From positions 11,271,501 to 11,335,500 of the forward strand of contig JAIVEN010000024.1 of assembly GCA_026686845.1 (NCBI GenBank): 64,000 nucleotides of DNA, given 5' to 3'. Within the stretch, counting starts at the first letter, position 1; every line of letters starts with the position of its first letter. Made by a program: the position numbers and the translations under genes. A model generated the notes under the pieces. It saw only the letters and a program-made list of their open reading frames with translations. It made no database searches and was not told the origin of the DNA. Below are positions 23,070-32,480 of this stretch, one piece after another. This DNA comes from Adenanthera pavonina (taxonomy: Eukaryota > Streptophyta > Magnoliopsida > Fabales > Fabaceae).

Positions 23070-24160
23070 ATGGCCCGCACAAAACGAGCTACTCGATCAC
23101 AGGCAGCGCCTCCTCCTCTACCCCCAACTCAACCTGAACAACCAGAAGAAGAGGAAAGAGTAGAGCTTGATAAGCCCCGACCTCTCATTTTGGAGAGATA
23201 CTTCCCATATAATAGTGACCTACGATTTTGGCAGGGGATAGAGTCCTACGGGTTTGGATACTTGGCGGGGAAACGAGAAGGAGGGTCTCTTACTATGGTC
23301 CGAGAGTTTTGTGAGGAGGCAGTGAAACGCACCTCTGTGCGGTGCAAGGTGCGGGGCAAATGGGTCGAAATTACTAAGTCCCTCATACAGTCAACCTTCC
23401 AAATCCCTGTTGTGACCAATTGTCGGTACTAGTATTTCATTGAGAACACTGATGAGGTACCTTATCAGGACATTGCTGAGCTGATCACTTTACCGGGCCG
23501 AGCCCAGTGGCACATCGTTGATAACGTCCACCGTCACATCAAGCGGGCTCACTTGCATCGAACAGCACGGTACTGGCTGCACTTTATCTGTAATAATCTT
23601 GTACCAGTCAGCCATTTGAGTGACGTTAATCGGGAACGGACCCTCCTCATCTACCTATTCATATGCGGGGAGCCTATAGATGCAGCCCAGCTCATTTTTT
23701 ATTATTTGAGGAACTCGATCCCCAAGGCACATTTACCCATTGGATTTCCCCATTTGATCTCTGGGTTCTGCATCAAGGCAGGAGTGCCCCTGACACTGCA
23801 AAGGGTGGAGCTCTTCCCACACAAACAAGAGTTCAACTATGACTCCATCAGAGTAGCCGACATGGTAGAGCCTGGGGAGAAGCAGCCACCGAATGAGCCA
23901 GGAAAGGTGGCACCCATGAGCAGCCTGCACCACCACCGCCACCACCACCTGCTGAGGAGTATACGATGGAGCGCTTATTTCTTTATCTGCAGTAGGTCCA
24001 TCAGGACGTCCGGCACATTAGTACCTCTCAAGCCAGAATGGATAGAAACATCCGGCGGCTGGCCCAGCATTTGCAGGTCCCTTTATCTCCGGAGGACACA
24101 GCCGGACCGTCAGAGCATAGGGAGATGCCCGGAGAGCAGGACCCCATGGATGACAGCTAG
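23070..24160 (+). pseudogene. Athila 3' ORF, putative plant transposon protein, broken
   Basis: The ATG at 23070 opens a basic and Pro/Glu-rich N-terminus (MARTKRATRSQAAPPPLPP), then a globular domain (FRFWQ-like DLRFWQGIESYGFG, ARYWLHFICNNLVP, YLFICGEPIDAAQ) of the kind annotated in Athila-like elements as putative plant transposon protein. TAG at 23430-23432 interrupts it in frame. Near 23905 the frame shifts: a proline run and an ISTSQARMDRNIRRLAQHLQ coiled-coil-like tail continue in another frame, with a further TAG at about 23987, and end at 24160. Athila 3' ORFs are often called envelope-like. No signal peptide or clear transmembrane segment is seen here, so that label is not supported for this copy. 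Confidence 0.75.
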
Positions 24161-25804
24161 CACTGGGCTTTTCTTTTGTCTTGTCCTGTTTTTGCTCTTT
24201 GTTTTGCACTATTATTCCTGGTCTTTTGGATTCCTTCCGTTATTTGCATTGTAGTTTTCATTTCTTTCTTCGAACTCTGGGTTTCTTCGTTGTCTCAACC
24301 TCACTCTGTTGCAATTCTTGGATTAGTTAGATTCCTATAGTTGAGACTTTGGTTGCTGCACTTTGTTATTGCTTTAATTGCTTTGACATATTCTTTTTGT
24401 CCTTTCATGTAGTTTTATCTGTTTGTGTTATGATACTGCTTGAGAGATGCCCCTCATTTTACCCCGGTGCATTGTTCCTGACATTGAGGACAATGTCCCA
24501 TTTAAGTTTGGGGGTGAGGGATGCTTTTGTTTGTTGGGCTGAATTGATGTGGCTTTAAACTTTTACCATTACCCTTCCTCCTTCCGAATTTTACTTTGAG
24601 CCAGATTGTTGAGTTATCTGTTGAATTGAATGCTTGAATCCAATGATTGTGGGGTGCTTAAATTATAGATTGCTCAGGAAGGGTATGTAATGCTTATAGC
24701 TACTTGAATTACAATGTCAATTTCTTGTTTTGTGGTGATTTTGAAGAAATTTTCTGTGCACAATAATTGAGGAATAATTTGAATGCTTGTATTAAGAGAG
24801 AATGGTAGCAAATTGATGTGCATAGATTGTTTGAATGTCATCACTCTATAACCTATCTTGGAACCTCTTGAGGCTAATCTAGAACTTCATGTATTTTTGA
24901 GAAGTGATTTGGGCATTCTTTAAAATGCGTTTGAGCCTTTCATGCCTACCATGATGAATATTTAATCGCTTGATCCCCATTTGAGCCTTAAATTGAAAAA
25001 AAAAAAACCATGTGAATTTTCTTGTTGGAACCCTACATGAAGCCTTACCAACTTAGCCCGAAAAACCATAAATTACCCTTAATCTTGAGATAATTGATAA
25101 GTCATGAGTGGTGATTAGAGATGGTGAAAGAAGGGGAAATGATGTATATTGTATATTTGGGTACATGGTTATATTAGTTGCACTCTCATGAATCACTAAA
25201 GTCACTTGATTTAAAAAAAAAAAAAAGACTCTTCAGAGAGGAGCAAGAGTCCAAGAAAGTTTGGGGTGCAAGTGTTCATTAAGAGAGAAGTTTGGGGGGG
25301 TTGTTACTTGGCTTCATATAGTGTCTCAGAGTTCAAAATAAGGAAGAGAGATGACATGTAATGCATCATTTATCTCAAGATATTTGCAATCCCTCTGACC
25401 TCTTCATTTCAGTAAGCTATTAAACCTGGCCACGTTACAAGCTTAAAAGTCCCATTGATCTCAAAGGTATATGGTGGTTATCTTATAAGTGGAGAGGGGA
25501 GAAAAGGTTAGGCATATGAAATCTTGATGTTGAAGCATTTTGTTTATGCAGATTGGAGTGCAGCTTTTAATCTTGATACTTGCAGGAAAGTGGCTCTTTG
25601 ATTAATCACACACACACTCTTTGAAATTCCAAGAAAACTGGTTATTGGATTGAAAGTCATGTAGCTATGGTCATTTGACTCATTCTTTTGTTATTTATCT
25701 TCAGGGCACTTGGTGAGGAGAAAGTTCATGCTACCATAGTAATTAGATAACTTATGCAATCTAGCTGGTTTTCCTTAGTCAGTTTACTCAAGGACGAGTA
25801 ATTG
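24161..25804 (+). other. Athila 3' non-coding region
   Basis: No supported ORF. It holds an inverted repeat GACATTG-AGGA-CAATGTC (24479-24496) just before a copy of the polypurine motif at 24501-24516. Further AAGTTTGGGG tracts lie at 25257-25268 and 25288-25300. Confidence 0.6.
24501..24516 (+). other. Internal duplicate of the polypurine motif
   Basis: TTTAAGTTTGGGGGTG is identical over 16 bp to the sequence that directly precedes the 3' LTR (25805-25820). It sits 1.3 kb upstream of the true polypurine tract. Confidence 0.7.
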
Positions 25805-25820
25805 TTTAAGTTTGGGGGTG
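25805..25820 (+). other. Athila polypurine tract
   Basis: TTTAAGTTTGGGGGTG directly abuts the 3' LTR start at 25821. Position and purine content fit plus-strand priming. Confidence 0.8.
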
Positions 25821-27243
25821 TGTTAATCATACCAAATTACATCATTTCAGCACATTTTCCTTGAGTTACGCATTCATATATGTACATACTTGATACTCAA
25901 GATAGGAAAATATGGAGTGTAATTCTAATAATGCATGATAGTATATTTTTGTCTTATTATGCATTATTTTATACCCAGGAAAGATTTTAAAACCTCTTCT
26001 TTCTTTAGGAATCATGAGAGAGCAATGGAGTACGGGCCTTGGATATCAGAGGAGTGAATATAACTGGTCGAAGGAGGGAAAATGCTTCTGGAGAGTCCAC
26101 GCCGCGGTTGAAAGAATAAAGTTGCGGCCTCATGCAGACAGAGAAGAAAAATGTTTAAGCCAAGCTCACTACGCCGCGGCCTCAAGACAAGCAGAACAAA
26201 ATGGCACATCCAATGAGGCCGCGGCGAGAACCCCTCGTTAGCAAAACGCAAAGCTTCACTCGAACGCTGCATTCTTAAGGAGAGACTTGGAGAACTCTTG
26301 GGAGGGAGCTAGGGCACAAGGGGACACAGAGAACTCATTCTGGGGAGCTTGGGTATGCTGGAATTTGATTCCTTGAAGGAGCTTGAAGCTAGGATTTGAA
26401 GTTCTGAGCAGATTTCAGCATCCTTCCTTGATTTTCTTGCATTTACTTCCTCCTCGTTTCACTTTTGTTCAAGAATGATATTGATTGAGATATATGTTTT
26501 GATGATGTTGTTGAACATGAGTAGCTAGTGTCCATTTCTAGGATTATTCTAAACCCTTGCATGGATTGAACACTCATTTCTCTATTATAATTGTAATTAA
26601 TGCAATCTTTATGTTGATTTAGCTCTACTCTTAATGCTTCTTATTGTTTGGCCATCAATAAGATTGTTTAGTTTATTTAAGTTATGCTTGAGAAAGTTAG
26701 CTTATATAGAGAACTTGAGTTGGGTCATATGAGAATTTGAATCTTGCTTTGTTGAGTGACAAGTTGTGTTAGTGGGGTAGAGATATACTCACTAACCTCA
26801 TATAGTTACTTAGGATTTGGATTGAATACGAAGGTTTAATTAATTAGTCAGAGATTATCTAATTAATTACACTAACAGCTATTTGGAGATTCGAGGGAGC
26901 ACAAATAGTTAAATTGGTATCCTGACTAATATAATCTTGCATTAAGAACAATTGTAAAAAGAGTTTAAGTGGGTATTCATGAAATACAAGGGGAATGAAT
27001 AATCTTATATCTCCCTGAATTCTTTAAGTTCTAAGTGTCCGTGTTGCTAATTTTATACGCTTGTCTTGCATAGTTGAAGTTAATTAAATAGTGAACTTTT
27101 GAATTACTTTGCTCAAATTAATCGGAAATGCGATGTCCAATGTTTGATCGCCTTTTTAATCTAAGGCCCTGTGGAAACGATACTCACTCATTGCTTTACT
27201 ATACCTCGGCCCGTACGCTTGTGGTATAGCCTAGTGTTGAACA
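25821..27243 (+). repeat. Athila 3' LTR (1423 bp)
   Basis: Matches 14236-15699 apart from about 29 substitutions and two deletions of 21 and 20 bp. Each deletion removes the DNA between two copies of GCCGCGG plus one copy, leaving single boxes at 26174 and 26219. The first pair (26102, with TTGCGG at 26122) is kept. The 41 bp lost equal the full length difference between the LTRs. Confidence 0.94.
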
Positions 27244-27381
27244 CATAACATTGAGATCATGATGATGATAATGATTACTATATGATGATACATGAGCATC
27301 ACCATATGACATTGTGAGATTATAATATATGGCGGATTGGGTGGTGATGATGTGATGACGATATGATATATGATGATATAT

Positions 27382-27462
27382 ATGTCAGGGAGGATAAGGA
27401 TGGATTATACATGTTAGGGAGGATAAGGATGGATTACATATGTTAGGGAGGATAAGGATAGG
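27382..27462 (+). repeat. 29-bp tandem repeat in the solo LTR
   Basis: Units start at 27382, 27411 and 27440 (the last partial), each of the form ATGT(C/T)AGGGAGGATAAGG followed by ATGGATTA. The first two are 29 bp with few differences. Confidence 0.85.
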
Positions 27463-28781
27463 ATCCCCGCAGCTAAATCTCCTCCTATGGCCAGGAGGGG
27501 AAAGGCGCGCAGTGGATTGTACCTTCCCTAAATCGCTGTCAATTCATGGTGGGAAAGGGGAAGGAGAGCCACGGTCCGAACATTAGTGTTACCTTTGGCC
27601 GGGTGCACTAATGGGAGGTGAGCTTGGTGATATCCCGGAATCAGTCTTCATTGACCGTTGGAAGGGAATTACCTATATGAAATGTCCTTTTATGACAACA
27701 GCCCATGGTTCTAGCTGTGTGCGAGGGAGACATGCATTCCATTCATTTCATATTGCATTCATGAGTTGTATGAGTTATATATATATATACATATGTTTGT
27801 GGTTGTTCCCGGTTATTGAAACATTGTCTCACACCCCTCTCCCATGAACTAACCTTTCAAGTAATGATTTTGGCACTAGTCCGAAGAAGACGCATGAGTA
27901 GCATCGAACGTGGGAATACTAGGTCTATATAGTACATGTGTAATTTGGATATATATCTTGTGCCAAGTAGGATAGAATATCTTATAATGGATGTATGACA
28001 TGGATATGGATTGTATGGATAGATGTTGAATGTATGGTTATATATGTAGAATTGTGTTGTATGTGCTATGTATGCTGGATGGTGGTGTATGTGTGATTCG
28101 GGGTGTTAAGGAATCAATGTGGTAGTGTTTGTAAGCCTAAAAGGTGGAATTAGGCCTGGTTGGTGTGTTTGGGGCAAGTAGCCTAGTTGGTCAAATGGGG
28201 TTCAAGAGGGTTAAATCTTATAGGAGTGGTTCCTTTGAGGTGAAACCTCTTTAGACAAGTTGTTGGAGTGGTTTTGGACCTGTGTAAATGGTTTTGAGTG
28301 GTTGAATTGCCTTGGGTGGCAACTGGGAGTTGTGAGTGGTGAGTTTTGGTCAAAGAGTGGTGAAAATGGTGTCAGGTGTCCAGATCCTCCATACGGAGAT
28401 GGATTGAGGTGAAAGTGGTGTTTATTGATAGATTGAGACTAGATTGACCTATAGGAGTTGAGATCAAGTCAATTAGAGGTCAGAGTATAAAGTTATACAC
28501 GTCGGAAGTTCGCCCTGGTGGTTGAAGCTGTTGGTATAGAAAACCAGCAAGGGGTGTCGCGGCACCACGAAGTCCAGTAGTGTGGTGAAACAGGAGAGGT
28601 GTGAAGTCGCAGTGGTACTATAGCGGCCACGGCCCCAGCCCACTTTCTAGTGTTTTTGGGTTCATTTCCACTATTCTGAAGTTTTGGGAAGTTGTTTTGA
28701 AACGTTTGGGTTGTGTTTAGTTGGTATTTTGAAGGTTTTAGTCAAGTCTGGAGGTGTGTGGAGGTAGGGTGTTACATCAAA

Positions 28782-30499
28782 TGATAAAAGTATTTCTATC
28801 AGTAAACTTCCAGCTTACTGTGACATTTGTTTCAATTGTACTAATATATGTATAGTACAAACCAGATGATAAAGCAGATAATTTTTCCAAAACATGATTT
28901 TTTCTAGATACAATAACTATAATATGTAGATATTCAATATTTTTCTCATTTGTAGTCCCAATATAATATCCATTTCGACGGATATCCTTAAAACTTAATA
29001 AATTTCTTCAAGACTTAGTAGAGAAAATGCACTTTCTATGACAAACTTTGTCCCACCAGGTAACATTATAATTGCTCTACCAAGGCCATAAATTAATTTT
29101 GAATTACCCACTATAGTATTGACACTTGCATCACTTATTGTTAAATGAGAAAAATATTTTTTATCTTTGAGTATTGTATGTATTGTAGCACTATCCGCAA
29201 GACATATATCTTCATTATTATGTCCAACCAAATGACGAAAAAATCCATTTTCTTCATTAAAGGAAAAAAATACATGATGAGACATAATTAGAAGAAATAA
29301 AATATATAACAAAATAAGAAAATTACATAATGAGCAATATAGACCTTATTATAAAAAAGATACAAAAAGAGAAAATCATAAAAGACATAAACACAAACAT
29401 TCCGATTATTTTTTCATTCCCAACTTCTCTAATCATGATTCTCAAAGAAGTCAACTACTTCCAAATGTGTCATATCAATGCCATTAATATCAATGGATCC
29501 ATCAAGGCAATTAATATCATCATCCTTGTATGCGAAATTTGCCTTAACATCATCATTTTGATAAGTCAAATTTGTTTCCATATTTTTCTCTTTCTTTTTG
29601 ATGGAGGCTTGATAAAGTTTTACTAGATGCTTAAGTATACGACAAGTATGTGACCAATACCCCTTCATATCACATCTAAAACATTGATTTTCTGTGACTT
29701 TTGAAGAGTTACTTGGACCACTTTTGTCTTTTCTTTACCCTTCATTATTTTTCTTCTTTTAGTGGTCATTTTGATTATAATTATTACCACCACCACCACA
29801 AAAACGGTAATTATTGCGGCCCCTACCACAACCACGTCCACAACCACGACCATGAGCACGATTGCAACCATAACCATGGTAACTGTTATGCATTGTCACA
29901 TTCGCTTCATGGAATAGAGCAAATCTTGTGAGACGAATCTCATGATTTTTCATTAACAACTCATTATTTTGTTCAGCCACAAGAAGACATGAGATTAATT
30001 CAGAATATTTTTTAAAAACTTTTTCACAATATTGCTGCTGTAGGAGCACATTTGATCTATGAAAAGTTGAAAAGGTTTTTTCCAATAAGTCCTTATCAGT
30101 TATTTTTTCATTATATAATTTCAATTGAGAACTTATTTTAAAAACTATTGAATTATAATCACTAATAGTTTTAAAATCTTGCAAACGCAATGCATCTATT
30201 CATAACAAGCTTTGGGTAAAATCACCATTTTTTAATAATTATACCTTTCTTTCAGATTATTCCATAATTCAAGCAGATCTTTTACTGTTAAATATTCCAT
30301 TTTCAATCCTTCATGCAAATGATGGCGAAAGAAAATCATTGTCTTGGCCTTATCTTTATTAGTTGCCTTATTTTCTAGTAAAATTGTCTCTCCTAAACCC
30401 TTGGCATCTAGGTAAATTTCAGCATCTAACATCCAAGATAAATAGTTTTTTTCCCGTAATATCAAGGGCTGTGAACTCAAGTTTGGTAAGATTTACCAT
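28782..30499 (-). pseudogene. Copia gag, zinc knuckle, protease and integrase N-part remnant
   Basis: Minus strand from the ATG at 30499. The Gag N-terminus (GKNYLSW-like REKNYLSWMLDAEIYLDAKG) and Gag core run to about 29760, ending in a Gly/Arg-rich tail (GRGCGRGCGRGRNNYR). The zinc knuckle at 29683-29639 reads CFRCDMKGYWSHTC; the histidine normally expected after KG is a tyrosine. The protease remnant has DICLADSATIHTIL (29312-28995), a Copia-type DSAT active site. The frame then runs into the integrase N-terminus, where the element at 28776 interrupts it. Several stops and frameshifts are present. Confidence 0.82.
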
Positions 30500-31150
30500 T
30501 AATCAAACTAAAACAATAATAAGAATTAAATTTGATTCTAAAAGTTAATATATATATATATACATAAAGCATAAACAATAATGTACTAAATAAAATATAA
30601 TCAACTCTAAAATTTATCAAGTAATCACATATTGGAGATCTCAACCAATTATATATTATAAGTTCTAAGTAAATAATAGCTACTACATAACAACTTATGA
30701 TGATGAAAATAAAATTCCAAAAACAACAAAATTTTATGAAATTGAAAGAGAAAAATAAACAAGATGACAAATTAGAAATACAATAACAAAATTGAATCTA
30801 TATACTAAATTATATCTAAAAAAAACTAAATAACATTCATAATTTTTTTTTACTATACTAATTAAAGTGATATAATAATAATAATGCTTTTGAAACTAAA
30901 GAAAGTTAGAATTATATATATTTTCAAATGAGATGATGATAACATATTGATAAAATCAAATCCAAAACAAAGAAGAAGGAGAAGAGAAAAAACTTGACAA
31001 TATAAATTTCACTAACAAGAGCCAAATTAAATAATTGGATGTTAGAATCAATAGATGTTACAATGGTTATTTTTTGCATGTAATATAACAAATTGATAAA
31101 GCATTATAAAAAATATATATCAAATCTTTGAGCAAGTCATACTGATAATG

Positions 31151-31531
31151 TGTTATAAAATAAAGAAAATCAAGAAATATAAACAAGAAAATAAAGATGA
31201 ATAAGAGAATAGATATGGAGGAGATAAAGTAGAGAGTTTTTTTATATTCCTTTAAGTGTGTAAATACAAGGCGCATACTCTCCATTTTTAAGTTTTAAAC
31301 CATTAAAGACTCACATAAGAGTTAAAAAATATAAATAAGAATATAATGGCATAATATTGCACATTTGTAAGTTATAGTATATTAACTATAAAAACCCTCT
31401 AAAAGTCATTCAATATAAATGTTATAGAGTGTAGGACATTAACCTTTAGGAGGTTATGAAGTTTAAAATATTAAGTTGGAGGATACCAATAGTTGAAGGG
31501 GTTATGGCCAGTAATTATTATAATATTTACA
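31151..31531 (-). repeat. Copia 5' LTR
   Basis: TGTTATAAAATAAAG to AATATTTACA on the plus strand, homologous to 9650-9960. On the minus strand it is followed by CATTATCAGTATG, a weak match to the tRNA-Met primer site (TATCAG core kept). Confidence 0.87.
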
Positions 31532-31539
31532 ATAATAAT

Positions 31540-32049
31540 ATTGTTTTTGTTATTTTTTAGTTTTTTTTTTTATTTTTAGACTATTAGATGATTAGTTATC
31601 TCCTTAGGATTTATTAGATTTATTATAATTATTTGAGTCTCATATATTCCTAGTTACTTTAGAATATCTATTTGTCTATTTATAGGCCTTTTTTATACAC
31701 ACAATTCAAACATATCAATTAAATTCATTTTTCCTAATTCATGAGATAACACTAATTCTTCGTGTTCTTTTTAAAATACACATGACTTATCAAGAAAGTA
31801 ATATATTCTTATGGTGTCTTCTATAGCTAGAGTTCTTTGAGGCAGGTTCTTATTAAATTTAGTTTGATTAACCCGTTTGAGTTAAGCTTTCGCATTGCTA
31901 TCCTCTGTATTTTCTGGGTTCCGAGACAGGTTCATTGTGGGGTTCACATCAATTGACATCAGAGCAAAGATTGGATTCAGGTACCTTATCCACATCATCA
32001 ACCACGTGTCATCCTTCATTCCAGTCATCATCAACATGTCATCCACAAT
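31540..32049 (+). mobile_element. Fragment of a second LTR retroelement (LTR end and primer site)
   Basis: The segment looks like the 3' part of a plus-strand LTR, with TATTTATAGGCC (TATA-like) near 31680 and an end at TTCACA (31948). AATTGACATCAGAGCAAAG (31951-31969) follows, resembling a tRNA-Met primer site by its ATCAGAGC core. About 80 bp of leader then merges into the right inverted-repeat arm. No coding region remains. Confidence 0.45.
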
Positions 32050-32480
32050 TGTGCAGCATCCACATGGAATACAAGTTGGAACTCATAAAATATCATCATA
32101 TAATTTAAATCAAATCAAATCAAAACAAATTAAAATTAAAATATATTTCTAAATTAATATAAGTGAGGCTTGGGACTTTGGCTTCTCTCTTCATTTGAGT
32201 TTCAAAAACATTATGATCTTATTTGGGACATATGAAGATGTCATTAATCTTGCATGGCCTATTCCAACATATATTTGAACTCGATTGTTTGACTCTTCCA
32301 AATGTATATTAGCACCTTGAGTCTTCAGTGTGATAAGATATGCTCCGAAAAAGAACTTCTAATATGCTAAATGGTCCTCTTAATAATGGGATTCTCAAAT
32401 CAAAGTCCAATATATGAGTTGAATTATATAATGTGTTAATTGAACTATTCAGGTTCATATTATAAAATTTAAAAGATTAT
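32050..32480 (-). repeat. Right arm of the large inverted repeat
   Basis: Reverse complement of 9180-9597 over its length, with scattered substitutions and small indels. It appears to be leader or internal sequence of the retroelement fragment at 31540-32049. Confidence 0.75.

Larger units (their letters stand above)
14236..27243 (+). mobile_element. Athila-type Ty3/Gypsy retrotransposon, complete but inactive
   Basis: 13,008-bp element with LTRs 14236-15699 and 25821-27243, a tRNA-Asp-type primer site, gag-pol in one frame (15896-21361), a long post-pol spacer, a 3' ORF (23070-24160) and a polypurine tract at 25805-25820. Integrase lies after RNase H, which defines Ty3/Gypsy. The DLGSS protease, FMDD reverse transcriptase and a separate 3' ORF after a GGGAGGCAACCC motif fit the Athila clade. 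Gag-pol carries two nonsense codons and the 3' ORF is broken, so the copy is not autonomous. By eye the LTRs differ by about 29 substitutions plus two deletions (about 2 percent), so the insertion is young compared with the Copia host element. Confidence 0.93.
14231..27248 (+). other. Target-site duplication CATAA flanking the Athila element
   Basis: CATAA at 14231-14235 is repeated exactly at 27244-27248, immediately outside the two LTRs. A perfect 5-bp duplication is the expected product of LTR-retrotransposon integration, and it fixes the element borders to the base. Confidence 0.93.
13202..28776. mobile_element. Probable solo LTR (Ty3/Gypsy-like) inserted in the Copia element, itself interrupted
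   Basis: The ends TGTAACACTCC (13202) and GGTGTTACA (28776) form the short inverted terminus usual for LTRs. The flanks CCAAA (13197-13201) and TCAAA (28777-28781) are a 5-bp duplication with one mismatch. Removing the Athila element (14236-27243) and one CATAA copy leaves about 2.56 kb without protein domains, primer site or polypurine tract, so a solo LTR is the simplest reading. A non-autonomous element without recognisable LTRs is the alternative. Simple (GAT)n runs and a 29-bp tandem repeat lie inside. Orientation cannot be fixed. Confidence 0.6.
9650..31531 (-). mobile_element. Ty1/Copia LTR retrotransposon, decayed and interrupted
   Basis: Minus-strand element bounded by two related LTRs (31151-31531 is the 5' LTR, 9650-9960 the 3' LTR). 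Order on the minus strand is LTR, leader, gag, zinc knuckle, protease, integrase, [insertion 13202-28776], integrase core, reverse transcriptase, RNase H, 3' repeats, polypurine tract, LTR. This is the Copia order, with integrase before RT. Flanks AAAAT and ATAAT are an imperfect 5-bp duplication (4 of 5). Without the insertion the element is about 6.3 kb. Stops and frameshifts throughout make it non-autonomous. The lineage within Copia is not assigned. Confidence 0.88.

Noticed and set aside
23070..24160. Retroviral envelope identity for the Athila 3' ORF
   Set aside because: No signal peptide, furin-like site or clear transmembrane helix is visible. The domain resembles the plant transposon protein of Athila-like elements.
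13202..28776. Full-length Gypsy element with its own LTR pair
   Set aside because: Only one copy of the sequence is present between the duplications, with no primer site, polypurine tract or coding domain outside the Athila insert.
29701..29931. Histidine-rich 76-aa ORF, as if metal-binding
   Set aside because: It is antisense to the Gly/Arg-rich tail of the Copia gag and arises from the same codons read backwards.
31951..31969. A tRNA gene suggested by tRNA-like sequence
   Set aside because: It is a short primer-site-like match next to an LTR end, with no cloverleaf. No tRNA or rRNA gene was found in the window.
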